This document shows, piece after piece, positions 9,289-16,847 of a DNA stretch of 64,000 bases. The stretch is from an uncultured Flavobacteriaceae bacterium (GTDB lineage Bacteria; Bacteroidota; Bacteroidia; Flavobacteriales; Flavobacteriaceae), in the NCBI GenBank assembly GCA_947494205.1, contig CANLUH010000008.1, forward strand, positions 96,158 to 160,157. The letters run 5' to 3'. The first letter of the stretch is position 1. Every line of letters starts with the position of its first letter. Under the pieces are notes generated by a model. The model was not told the origin of the DNA and did not search any database. It saw only the letters and a program-made list of their open reading frames with translations. The position numbers and the translations under genes are program-made.

Positions 9289-9325
9289 ACAAATCTCTAT
9301 GCTTATTACAAGTATAGAGATTTGT
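9289..9325 (-). terminator. Hairpin terminator between TPR gene and exporter gene
   Basis: ACAAATCTCTAT at 9289-9300 pairs perfectly with ATAGAGATTTGT at 9314-9325, and the inner bases add further pairs. On the minus strand it follows the end of the TPR gene at 9363 and precedes T-rich sequence. It suggests that the exporter genes have their own promoter or receive read-through transcripts. Confidence 0.6.
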
Positions 9326-9362
9326 TTTACTTATATATTTACTGTGTTTTTTTCAAAAAAAA

Positions 9363-11699
9363 TTAATTTAATAGTGCATCGACTTCTTCTACAAACTTTT
9401 TACAATCTTTTCTTTGGCTTGCTGCTTGTTTTAACACTTTTATTCTATTATTTATACTTTCGTCTTTTAATATTGGAGCATTACTATTTAAAATAGTGGT
9501 TATATGTGGTAATAATTCTTGTAATAATGCCCAACTATCTCCATTATCTAATATTTGGTTTTCTGTAGTATTATTTAGAAAATCTATAAATAGGTCTTCA
9601 TTATATCCAGATAATTTAAAATGTCCTAATACTGCATAAAGTAAATAACCATTATCTAATTGATTAGAAAGTCCACCATTCTCATCTCTTGCAATATCTA
9701 TAGATTGTGCGTATGCATTAACAGCATCTTCCTTGTTTCCTAGCAATGAAGCCACTTCTCCTGCATGAGATGCTACAAATACTAATATACTTTTGTCTCC
9801 AATATCTACAGCATATTCTATAGCCTTATTTATTCTTTCGTTTGCTAAATCATTATTATTTTCCTTTGCAGAAATTAATGCTAAATACGCCCATAGTTTT
9901 ACATGAAACATATTAGGTTCTGCATCTTTTTCTTTTACTAAGGCTTCAATAAATATTTTCTCAGCATTTTTAAATTTTTCTGTTCTCAATAAAGCATACC
10001 CTATTAACAAGTCCATAGAAATACTACGGAACATATCGTGAAAGTGTGGTCTTAGTTTTTTAGAATTTTCAAAGTATTTAATCGTTTTTTCGTAATCCCC
10101 TAATCTATAGCACAAATCTGCAGCACTAAATTGATAGATGTACATTAATGTGTTTTTATGTTCGTAGGCATCTTCTATACCCAATTCACAACATTCTAAT
10201 GCTTTGTTTAATTCTAATTTTGATCTATGAAACTCTATCCAATGGAATACATCAAATCTATTTTTAACTGAAACTTTTTCTAACGAATCTTTGGCTCTTT
10301 CTATCCATTTTCTACTATATTCTGGCATATCTAATTCATCTCCAAAAAACACCTGATGTGCTGCGAAATGAAAATATGATAAGCAATATTCTTCTTGCCA
10401 AAACTGAAGCTCTAAAGGCTCTAAGTCTTTATATGTTTTACCATCAAATAATCTTACCATTTCTTTATCTAGGATAGAGAATGTTTTATCTATTGCAGCA
10501 TCAAAGGCTTCATTTTCACCTTTATTAATAGTAATATGGCCATCTATTGAATGTGCCCATGCTTGTTGGTGTGCTTTTTGTATCTCAGGCAAATCACTAT
10601 TAGTAGCTTCTTCTATTTCTTCCGCTACCCATTTCACACTAGTTTCAAAATCATCTTCTCGTTCTGCAATTGCATATACTAATCTGTAGTATAATGAGCA
10701 CCTTAATACGGGATCCGTTTCAAGATTTAAAGCTTCTGTTAAATGATGAATTAAAAAGTTATCGAAAGCTGTGTGTTGATGATGTGATAACTGATCAAAA
10801 TGCCCAGAGGATCCTATTAAACCATGAATCATGGCTTGTTGTTGATTAGAGAAGAAATCTTTAAACCTTAATGCGTCTAAACACATATAGATATTAGACT
10901 TATAAGCGTACCTTTGGTAGGTTCTTTTTAAAACTTCAACAATATAATCTGTATTAGCTTTTATCTTATCTTCTTCATCATTACTTAACCATGTGTATAC
11001 TTTATACTCTTCATTATTTTCTGCTATAGAGTCTAAGCTTTTTTTAGTTAAACTTTTAGAAGTGTTTGCTGTATTATTATCTTCTTTTGGAAGTATTTCT
11101 TTTTTAAAATCGTTAAATAATTGCAAGCTATTTATATACGATTGAATATTTATATCACTTTGTTTCCAACATAATCCGTTTGTATCGTCTTGTTTTCTAT
11201 AATTATCTGCTACTCCAGAAATAATAGTTTGTTTCATTTCTGGGTATTGTTGAAACATTCCAACTATAGCACCTAAACTCTCAGAATCTACAACCGATAA
11301 GTCTGGTAATAAAAGTATACAATTGTTTTCGCTAAGTAACTCGTATAATATTTTACTCCATTCGTTATAGATAAATACTGGTCTATTGGTTTGCGTATAT
11401 AACTTTGTAGAATGGTAATACCATTTTTTTTGCTCTGCATCTGTTAACGAATCATACATGTTTGGTATAACGTAACTAGCTATTGCTTTATGTTTATTTA
11501 AAATAGAATCTATTTTTTCAGTTCCAAAATTACTTTTTAACTCGGTTACTAAAAGGTTAAGAATTTTCCAACCTAAAGGGAACTCTTCATCGTTATGAAG
11601 CCAAATTACAGTACTGTCTTTATATTGGTTTTCTAACTCTAAAAATGTATTATCTAATTGTGGTCTGCTACCTATATATACTTTTTTCATGTTTTTCAT
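9363..11699 (-). CDS. Large TPR protein with degenerate STAND-like ATPase N-terminus, copy 2
   Basis: A 778-residue soluble protein. The first 200 or so residues have the strand pattern of a STAND/LuxR-type AAA ATPase: STVIWLHNDEEFPLGWKI stands where a Walker A loop should be but has no GxxxxGK[ST], and NCILLLPDLSVVDSESL looks like a Walker B region. The rest (about 270-760) is helical repeats of TPR type, such as FDVFHWIEFHRSKLELNKALECCELGI. It is a paralogue of the 754-residue protein upstream, and both end near a QRKDC motif. It probably binds protein partners, perhaps the precursor peptide or the regulator, and is unlikely to hydrolyse ATP in the normal way. Confidence 0.8.
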   Translation of the reverse strand: MKNMKKVYIGSRPQLDNTFLELENQYKDSTVIWLHNDEEFPLGWKILNLLVTELKSNFGTEKIDSILNKHKAIASYVIPNMYDSLTDAEQKKWYYHSTKLYTQTNRPVFIYNEWSKILYELLSENNCILLLPDLSVVDSESLGAIVGMFQQYPEMKQTIISGVADNYRKQDDTNGLCWKQSDINIQSYINSLQLFNDFKKEILPKEDNNTANTSKSLTKKSLDSIAENNEEYKVYTWLSNDEEDKIKANTDYIVEVLKRTYQRYAYKSNIYMCLDALRFKDFFSNQQQAMIHGLIGSSGHFDQLSHHQHTAFDNFLIHHLTEALNLETDPVLRCSLYYRLVYAIAEREDDFETSVKWVAEEIEEATNSDLPEIQKAHQQAWAHSIDGHITINKGENEAFDAAIDKTFSILDKEMVRLFDGKTYKDLEPLELQFWQEEYCLSYFHFAAHQVFFGDELDMPEYSRKWIERAKDSLEKVSVKNRFDVFHWIEFHRSKLELNKALECCELGIEDAYEHKNTLMYIYQFSAADLCYRLGDYEKTIKYFENSKKLRPHFHDMFRSISMDLLIGYALLRTEKFKNAEKIFIEALVKEKDAEPNMFHVKLWAYLALISAKENNNDLANERINKAIEYAVDIGDKSILVFVASHAGEVASLLGNKEDAVNAYAQSIDIARDENGGLSNQLDNGYLLYAVLGHFKLSGYNEDLFIDFLNNTTENQILDNGDSWALLQELLPHITTILNSNAPILKDESINNRIKVLKQAASQRKDCKKFVEEVDALLN

Positions 11700-11727
11700 T
11701 TTTTAAATTAGCTATACTAAATTCATC

Positions 11728-13992
11728 TTAAGCTTTTTGTAATGATTCCTTAAGTAACTCTTTATTACAATCTTTTCTTTGTTTAAATGCTTTTAGAAGT
11801 CCTTCTAATTCTGTTTTTGTGTCTTTAGAATTATAATTCTCCGATCTAATAACTTCTATAAGGTCATTTAAATACCACCAAATCGAAGCGTCTTCTTTTA
11901 ATGATTGGTATGTAAATTTTATGGCAGCTTCAAGATGTTCGTTAGCTACATTAGCAGAACTTTTGCATAAACCAATATATAATAATGCTTTATCTGTATT
12001 TGAAATAACACCTTGATCATTACCTGATCCTATTTCTATAGCTTGATTAAAGGCTCCAAATGCTTCTTCTTTTTTACCTAATGCTATATTTGTATGTCCT
12101 GCCTGTGTTGCGACATGGACTAATACGTTTTGTTCTCCTTTACTAATAGCTATTTCTATTGCCGTATTAATTTCATTATTAGCTTCTTCTTCTTTATTAA
12201 GTTTAGCAAAGGCTATTGCTTTTAAAGCATGAAGACTACATATATTATAAGTAGATTCGGTTTCTTTATATTGAGTTATTAATTCTGTAGTATTTTCTAT
12301 AAAAGTTTTATATTTTTCTTGCTGAAAAATTGCCATTAACTTCCCTTTACGTAAAGAAAGTTCACTTGTATACCTTAAATCTATTTTAGATTCAAACTCT
12401 AATGCTCTTTCATAATGTTTATATGTATCGCTAGCATTTCCTAATCTGTAATTTAAATCTGCTAAACTCATTGTAAAAAAGTATTCTAGTATATAGTTAT
12501 ACTTTTCTTTTGTTGCTATTAAACCTTTTTTAGCTTGTTCTAAAGCTTTGTCTATTTGTAATGTTCTAAAGTAGTATGTTTGCCATTCTGCAAACGATGT
12601 TATACTTACTCCAGACCATTGTTTAACAATTTCTGCTTCTGTTTCATACCAAAACTTTGCTCTCTCATAATCTCCCGCCATTGTATTTAACGTACATAAA
12701 TTTTCTGCTAATACGCCTTGAGAAAAATTTAAATCGAAAGTTATATAGCCTTTATTTGTAGTCTCCTCTAATACATAAAATGCATCTTCATGAACTTTTA
12801 TTGCTTTTGCCATATCACGTTGTCTCATTAATACAAAACTGTGAATATTACAAATCCAACTGTAAACTGATGCTTTTGCGTTTGGAGAATTAAAGTTATT
12901 AACCTCTAATTCTTCATAAGCTTTATCTAAATACTTTACAGAATTTTCAATATCACCTTTACGCCTAGCCATTACCACAACTATTCTATAGAACAAACAA
13001 ATTCGTCTTGCAGGGTCTTTCTCATATTTTATTGCTTCTGCATAATTTTTTAAAATATAATCCGCTAAGACAATATTACCTTGTGAAAAGAAATGAAGAT
13101 TATGAGAACTTACACCTATTATAGTGTAAACTTCTGCTTTTTGTTCTTCGGAAAGTGCAAGGTTTTGTGCAATAGCTTTCTGTGCAAGATTTAAAGCTTG
13201 AGGGAAATTAAAAAGATTAAAACATTTACAAATTGCTAAATAAACAGAATTTACTTCTGCTCTGTTAAGATTTTTATTTTCTTTTAGAAGATTATAACCA
13301 ACTAACTCTATAGCTAAGTCCAAGTGGTCTAAACTTGATTCTACATCTTTTAATGTATAATCGAATTTAACTGCTTCATCTTTTAATTCTATAGTATTTT
13401 CTGCTTTTTCTTCAAAAGCATAATAAAATGCTTGACTGTCTGTTCTGTTTAGCGAATAAAACCAATGTACTCCTGTTTCTTGATTATAGGTAGCTTGTAA
13501 TGTACTATCGTAACCTATTACTAAATCCGGTAACTCATTTAAAGGATGCTGGTATAGTTTTTTAATAATATGTAAACTTCCTTCATCTAAATAACAAAGG
13601 TTTGGTATTATAATTTTAAAGTTCAGATTTTTGGTTAATGTATAAATAACATCTGCAAGAACTTCTATAGTACTTTCTTCTGCTACTCGAGTATGGGTTA
13701 CATTAGATTCTAACTGTGCTCCTACATAAAGTAACTCTCGTTTTTCGAGTGTAGTAAGTTGCGTTTCCATATTTTGAAAAATACTACTAAGAATAATTCT
13801 ATTCTCATAAAATACTTTATCTATAACCTTATCGTCTATAACTTTTCTTAACTTAGGAATTATAGTCCTTATAATTGAATACGATATTACAAACTCATCA
13901 GAATTATCGATTATTAAATCTTTTTTAGTATTGTAATTAGTATTACAATATTTTCTCAATGCGGCTGTGTGTCCTTTTAAAGTATAAATCAT
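11728..13992 (-). CDS. Large TPR protein with degenerate STAND-like ATPase N-terminus, copy 1
   Basis: A 754-residue soluble protein built like its downstream paralogue. The N-terminal 200 residues contain KIIIPNLCYLDEGSLHIIKK, which resembles the Walker B strand of STAND ATPases, but no P-loop lysine motif is seen. About 220-720 is a TPR superhelix. The C-terminus carries KAFKQRKDC, matching QRKDC in the paralogue. The gene begins 102 bases downstream of the leader peptide gene, with a strong hairpin in between, and 28 bases upstream of the second copy. This suggests one operon: peptide, TPR copy 1, TPR copy 2. The function is unknown; peptide binding, maturation or control of the response are options. 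Confidence 0.8.
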   Translation of the reverse strand: MIYTLKGHTAALRKYCNTNYNTKKDLIIDNSDEFVISYSIIRTIIPKLRKVIDDKVIDKVFYENRIILSSIFQNMETQLTTLEKRELLYVGAQLESNVTHTRVAEESTIEVLADVIYTLTKNLNFKIIIPNLCYLDEGSLHIIKKLYQHPLNELPDLVIGYDSTLQATYNQETGVHWFYSLNRTDSQAFYYAFEEKAENTIELKDEAVKFDYTLKDVESSLDHLDLAIELVGYNLLKENKNLNRAEVNSVYLAICKCFNLFNFPQALNLAQKAIAQNLALSEEQKAEVYTIIGVSSHNLHFFSQGNIVLADYILKNYAEAIKYEKDPARRICLFYRIVVVMARRKGDIENSVKYLDKAYEELEVNNFNSPNAKASVYSWICNIHSFVLMRQRDMAKAIKVHEDAFYVLEETTNKGYITFDLNFSQGVLAENLCTLNTMAGDYERAKFWYETEAEIVKQWSGVSITSFAEWQTYYFRTLQIDKALEQAKKGLIATKEKYNYILEYFFTMSLADLNYRLGNASDTYKHYERALEFESKIDLRYTSELSLRKGKLMAIFQQEKYKTFIENTTELITQYKETESTYNICSLHALKAIAFAKLNKEEEANNEINTAIEIAISKGEQNVLVHVATQAGHTNIALGKKEEAFGAFNQAIEIGSGNDQGVISNTDKALLYIGLCKSSANVANEHLEAAIKFTYQSLKEDASIWWYLNDLIEVIRSENYNSKDTKTELEGLLKAFKQRKDCNKELLKESLQKA

Positions 13993-14025
13993 AAGGTAAA
14001 TTGTTTTTTAAAGCTGTTAAAAAGA

Positions 14026-14053
14026 ATATGGCAAATTTTTAAATTTGCCATAT
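14026..14053 (-). terminator. Strong hairpin between GG-peptide gene and TPR operon (attenuator-like)
   Basis: ATATGGCAAATTT at 14026-14038 and AAATTTGCCATAT at 14041-14053 form a perfect 13-bp inverted repeat with a two-base centre. On the minus strand it is followed by TCTTTTTAAC. It sits just after the precursor gene and just before the first TPR gene. In peptide operons such partial terminators keep the short precursor mRNA more abundant than the downstream genes; that role here is an inference. Confidence 0.7.
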
Positions 14054-14094
14054 AAAAAAAAACAACGAACTGGAAAGTTCATTGTAGAAAGTAT

Positions 14095-14250
14095 TTAGGC
14101 CATTTGAGACGCTAAGTGAGCGTTAGAGCTACAGTTACAGTAACACCCTCCACCCATAATTTTATTCATAGCATCTAAAGATACTGTTGCTGACTTGTCT
14201 AAGTTACCAATAGACTTAACTGATTTTGAATTTAATTTTGATAAGTTCAT
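14095..14250 (-). CDS. Cysteine-rich double-glycine leader peptide (candidate exported natural product or signal)
   Basis: A 51-residue gene below the usual length cut-off. The protein begins MNLSKLNSKS, continues with a Ser/Lys/Asn leader, and reaches SLDAMNKIMGG. Cleavage after Gly34 gives ideal hydrophobic positions for a C39 leader: Ile31 at -4, Met28 at -7, Val23 at -12. The 17-residue product would be GCYCNCSSNAHLASQMA, with three cysteines in a CxCxC pattern. The C39 exporter and HlyD are encoded downstream on the same strand, and two TPR genes lie in between. No LanB, LanC, LanM, radical-SAM or YcaO enzyme is nearby, so the cysteines may form disulfides, bind metal or be modified by an enzyme encoded elsewhere. 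It recalls GG-type precursors known from Bacteroidetes. Confidence 0.85.
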   Translation of the reverse strand: MNLSKLNSKSVKSIGNLDKSATVSLDAMNKIMGGGCYCNCSSNAHLASQMA

Positions 14251-14319
14251 AATATAAAATATTAAAAAATTTAGCCTACTCTAATAAAGGTTTTTCGGCT
14301 TTCCCCTTTGCATGCTCAA

Positions 14320-14327
14320 CAAAGCTA
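14320..14327 (-). promoter_or_regulatory. Putative -7 box (TAGCTTTG) of GG-peptide gene
   Basis: On the minus strand this reads TAGCTTTG, an exact fit to TAnnTTTG. Transcription would start around 14313 and leave an untranslated leader of about 60 bases. No clear -33 box is found, so the call is tentative. Confidence 0.4.
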
Positions 14328-14368
14328 ATTAGAAAGAAAAATGCTTTTTATATTTTACACATAAAAAA

Positions 14369-14387
14369 AGTAAGGTTTTACCTTACT
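14369..14387 (-). terminator. Hairpin with T-tract upstream of GG-peptide promoter
   Basis: AGTAAGGT and ACCTTACT form a perfect 8-bp stem with a three-base loop. On the minus strand it is followed directly by a run of seven T residues, the form of an intrinsic terminator. It lies downstream of another terminator (14459-14482), so it may end a short transcript that starts between them, or act as a back-up. Confidence 0.55.
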
Positions 14388-14412
14388 CTTAATATCATTA
14401 TTTTAATTATCT

Positions 14413-14432
14413 TTTAAACCCTAATAATCAAT
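14413..14432. repeat. 20-bp motif shared with 4581-4600
   Basis: The plus strand reads TTTAAACCCTAATAATCAAT, one mismatch from the copy upstream of the kinase operon. It lies between two minus-strand hairpins, about 163 bases before the peptide start codon. Confidence 0.45.
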
Positions 14433-14458
14433 CTGTTATGTTAACAAAAACAAAAAAA

Positions 14459-14482
14459 AACGTTAAAAATAATTTTAACGTT
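14459..14482 (-). terminator. Intrinsic terminator of TlpA-like lipoprotein gene
   Basis: AACGTTAAAA and TTTTAACGTT form a perfect 10-bp stem around a four-base loop. On the minus strand a long T-rich run follows. It lies 64 bases after the stop codon of the gene ending at 14546. Confidence 0.7.
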
Positions 14483-14545
14483 TAATGTTTAACTTAATTA
14501 AATGACTTATTGTTTAAAGTAATTTAATGACTTCTTATATTCTAT

Positions 14546-15778
14546 TTATTCCTTTAAAAGCTGCTCTACAAAACCTTCAAATTCTGTTTTAAATTCAGTA
14601 AATTTTTCTCCAGTTGCTGGACCATTAAATCCTGTATGTATTTTACGTACTTTACCTTTTTTATCTACAAATACTGTTGTTGGGTAACTTAATACATGAT
14701 TTAGCATTGGTAATTTCTCTTGCGCTTTTGCTTTACTTGTTGTCCCTGTTTGTGCTAATAGTACTGGATAATCTATACCAATTCTATCTGTTAATCGTTT
14801 AATACTAGAAAATGCTTTGTCTTCTGTTTTAGCATACTCGAAAGCTAAAGCTACAATTTCTAATCCTTTGTCTTTATTGTTCTTATAATATTCTGCATAG
14901 TATTTACTTTCGTCTAAACAGTTTGGACACCATGTTCCCATAATTTGTACTAACACTACTTTATCTTTAAATCTATCATCGCTAAGGGATACAGGAGTTC
15001 CATTAGCATCTGGAAATGTAAAAGCTAAACTATCGTAGCCTTCATTTAAATAAGTTAAATCATTAGAGTTAGGCAATTCGTAGGTTTCATTACGCTTGGC
15101 TGTAAAGGGTTCTTTCCAGTGGTTTCCAGAATAGAATGTACCGTTTATTGTAGAATCGGTTACTGTTGCTGTAAATAGAAAGGCATGGGCCCCATCGAAC
15201 GTAGATAGTTTCATTTGGTTGCCACTTATTACTCCTTGTAAGTAACGGTAATCTCCTGTCTCTGTTCTAAACGTTCCTATTACTGTATACCCAAACTGCT
15301 TAAATATACCTTTCGCTATATATCTATCTTTTGTATTATCACTAAAAACAGTTTCCCAATTTCCTGTAATATTAGCTTTTGGTTTTGCCGAGACATTAAA
15401 ACGTGTTTTATTTTTTTGCGCAATAAACGGAACTACTCTATTTAAACCGGCCTTAACAAAATTTCCTTTTAGGACTTGATTTTTAATTTCTGCAACTAAG
15501 TAGCCTTCAAAAACGGGCATTTTAATATATACTGAATCATTTTTATAGCTTATCTCGTCTACTTTTATAATTTCTTCTGCATTATTTATTTCTATTTCGT
15601 TTTCACTTTTTACTACAAAATTAAAGGGTAAAGTTTCTGTATTATTTACTTTTAATTCTGCTCTATATATACCTTGAGTTAATTTTTCTGTTTCGGTTTT
15701 TAATGTCTCTTCAGTCTTATTTTCTGTTTTACAAGAGACTAAAGCTGTTATAAGTAATAATACTATTAGTTTACGCAT
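14546..15778 (-). CDS. TlpA-like thiol-disulfide oxidoreductase lipoprotein
   Basis: A 410-residue lipoprotein. The signal peptide ends in a lipobox (ALVSC, Cys16). Residues 20-240 form a beta-rich region typical of flavobacterial TlpA proteins, with no known activity. Residues about 245-410 are a thioredoxin fold with active site GTWCPNC (CxxC intact), and cis-proline region SYPTTVFVDKKGKV. It should reduce or oxidise thiols in the periplasm. It is encoded upstream of the cysteine-rich exported peptide on the same strand, but terminators separate them, so a link to peptide disulfide formation is only a possibility. Confidence 0.9.
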   Translation of the reverse strand: MRKLIVLLLITALVSCKTENKTEETLKTETEKLTQGIYRAELKVNNTETLPFNFVVKSENEIEINNAEEIIKVDEISYKNDSVYIKMPVFEGYLVAEIKNQVLKGNFVKAGLNRVVPFIAQKNKTRFNVSAKPKANITGNWETVFSDNTKDRYIAKGIFKQFGYTVIGTFRTETGDYRYLQGVISGNQMKLSTFDGAHAFLFTATVTDSTINGTFYSGNHWKEPFTAKRNETYELPNSNDLTYLNEGYDSLAFTFPDANGTPVSLSDDRFKDKVVLVQIMGTWCPNCLDESKYYAEYYKNNKDKGLEIVALAFEYAKTEDKAFSSIKRLTDRIGIDYPVLLAQTGTTSKAKAQEKLPMLNHVLSYPTTVFVDKKGKVRKIHTGFNGPATGEKFTEFKTEFEGFVEQLLKE

Positions 15779-15826
15779 GATAAAAGTTTTTATAATCGTC
15801 GAAATAACGACATTTTCTTTACAAAT

Positions 15827-15858
15827 AAAAGAGGCAGTCTTTTAAAACTGCCTCTTTT
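15827..15858. terminator. Terminator of Lys/Glu-rich protein gene
   Basis: AAAAGAGGCAGT at 15827-15838 pairs with ACTGCCTCTTTT at 15847-15858. It ends four bases before the stop codon side of the minus-strand gene at 15862 and has flanking A and T runs. Confidence 0.75.
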
Positions 15859-15861
15859 TAT

Positions 15862-16500
15862 TTAATCTTCTTTTTTTTCGAAAATTTCAGCTAATTTATC
15901 TTTTTGTTTCTCTAGAGCTTTGTTACTTTTTTCTAATTTAGATTTATGTTTTTCCAGTTTGGCTTCTATTTTTGCTATTTTCTCTTCTTTTTCGGCAATC
16001 TCTTCAGGAGTTAACTTTCCTGTTTTTTTTGCTTCTGCTATACGTGTTTTAACTACTTGTATTCTTTCTTGAGCTTTTTGAGCTCGTTTAGTATTTTCTT
16101 TTAATTTATTTTTTTGCTTAGCTAATTTATTTTTTGCTTCATTTGCTCTCGCTTGGCCAAATGCCTTCCCTTCAAGCTTTCCTTTATTTTTGCCATAAGC
16201 GTTACCATTATTTTTTTCTTCTTTTTTCTTTTCTTTTATTTTTTCCTTTTGATTTTCTACTTTTTCTTTAATCTCTTCTTTATGAGCTTCTATTTCATTT
16301 TTTCGTTCTTCTATTTTTTCTTTAACGTCTTCCTTATGTTCTTTTATTTTCTCTTTTTGTTTTTCTTTACGTTCTTTAATTTCTTGCTTTTTAAGCTCAA
16401 TCTTTTCTTTATTTTTTCCAGATTTCCCTTGTGCATTTGCTACACTACTTAAACACAAAAAACAAATAAATAAAAGAGAGATATTTTTTATAGTTTTCAT
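15862..16500 (-). CDS. Secreted Lys/Glu-rich helical protein
   Basis: A 212-residue protein with a signal peptide (about 1-23, ending SVANAQ) and then an extremely charged sequence. Residues 30-97 run in an E/K/R heptad-free pattern such as EERKNEIEAHKEEIKEKVE, the composition of a stable single alpha helix. A short Gly/Asn linker near 97-115 (NNGNAYGKNKGKLEGKAFG) is followed by a second helical region with coiled-coil features. No enzyme motif is present. The gene lies four bases after the small lipoprotein gene, so both are expressed together. It may be a periplasmic spacer or act at the outer membrane; the function is unknown. Confidence 0.75.
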   Translation of the reverse strand: MKTIKNISLLFICFLCLSSVANAQGKSGKNKEKIELKKQEIKERKEKQKEKIKEHKEDVKEKIEERKNEIEAHKEEIKEKVENQKEKIKEKKKEEKNNGNAYGKNKGKLEGKAFGQARANEAKNKLAKQKNKLKENTKRAQKAQERIQVVKTRIAEAKKTGKLTPEEIAEKEEKIAKIEAKLEKHKSKLEKSNKALEKQKDKLAEIFEKKED

Positions 16501-16504
16501 AATA

Positions 16505-16720
16505 TTATAAATTATTTAATTCTTTTTCTATTGCTTCCAAATCTTTATTTAAATCTTCTGCACTTTCCTCTATACCTTTTACAACTTGCTCAGTTTCGCT
16601 TTCTATAGTTTCTATTTTTTCTACAACAGCTTTTGTAGCTTCTGCTTCCTTTTGGTCATCTCTGCAGGACATAGAAACTAAACCTAATACTATTACAGTA
16701 ATTACTATTATTTTTCTCAT
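16505..16720 (-). CDS. Small helical lipoprotein
   Basis: A 71-residue protein with signal sequence and lipobox (GLVSMSC, Cys19), then about 50 acidic helical residues rich in Glu, with heptad-like spacing. It resembles in size and style the small Lpp-like helical lipoproteins, but no family is recognised. It is co-transcribed with the Lys/Glu-rich secreted protein four bases downstream; opposite charge bias of the two products (acidic here, more basic there) makes a complex plausible. Confidence 0.7.
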   Translation of the reverse strand: MRKIIVITVIVLGLVSMSCRDDQKEAEATKAVVEKIETIESETEQVVKGIEESAEDLNKDLEAIEKELNNL

Positions 16721-16791
16721 ATTATTACTATTTAAGATTATTCTTTCAATATATAAAATATTAAATTTAATCTCAAAAATATTACTCGATA

Positions 16792-16824
16792 AAAAAGGCC
16801 ATCTTAAAGTAAGACAGCCTTTTC
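16792..16824. terminator. Terminator of secreted endonuclease gene
   Basis: AAAAGGC and GCCTTTT form an outer stem and TCTTA with TAAGA an inner stem, around symmetric two-base internal loops. It lies just after the minus-strand gene ending at 16848. Confidence 0.65.
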
Positions 16825-16847
16825 TATTATAATATTATTATTCAATT

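Larger units (their letters stand above)
14251..14545. other. 295-bp upstream region of GG-peptide gene
   Basis: No further gene is seen. Reading along the minus strand it contains the terminator of the TlpA-like gene (14459-14482), the 20-bp shared motif (14413-14432), a second hairpin with a T-tract (14369-14387), a TAGCTTTG box (14320-14327) and a GC-richer leader segment with possible pseudoknot pairing (14273-14309). Confidence 0.6.

Noticed and set aside
14061..14078. Second small frame just after the GG-peptide gene beginning MNFPVRC
   Set aside because: It reads through the terminator hairpin and has no leader or core features; probably chance.
14095..14250. Lanthipeptide or thiopeptide precursor assignment for the GG-peptide
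   Set aside because: No LanB/C/M, YcaO or radical-SAM enzyme is encoded in the window, so a specific class cannot be supported.
16153..16452. 99-codon Phe-rich plus-strand frame
   Set aside because: It is the antisense shadow of the Lys/Glu-rich protein; the AAG/GAA codons read as TTC/CTT on the other strand.
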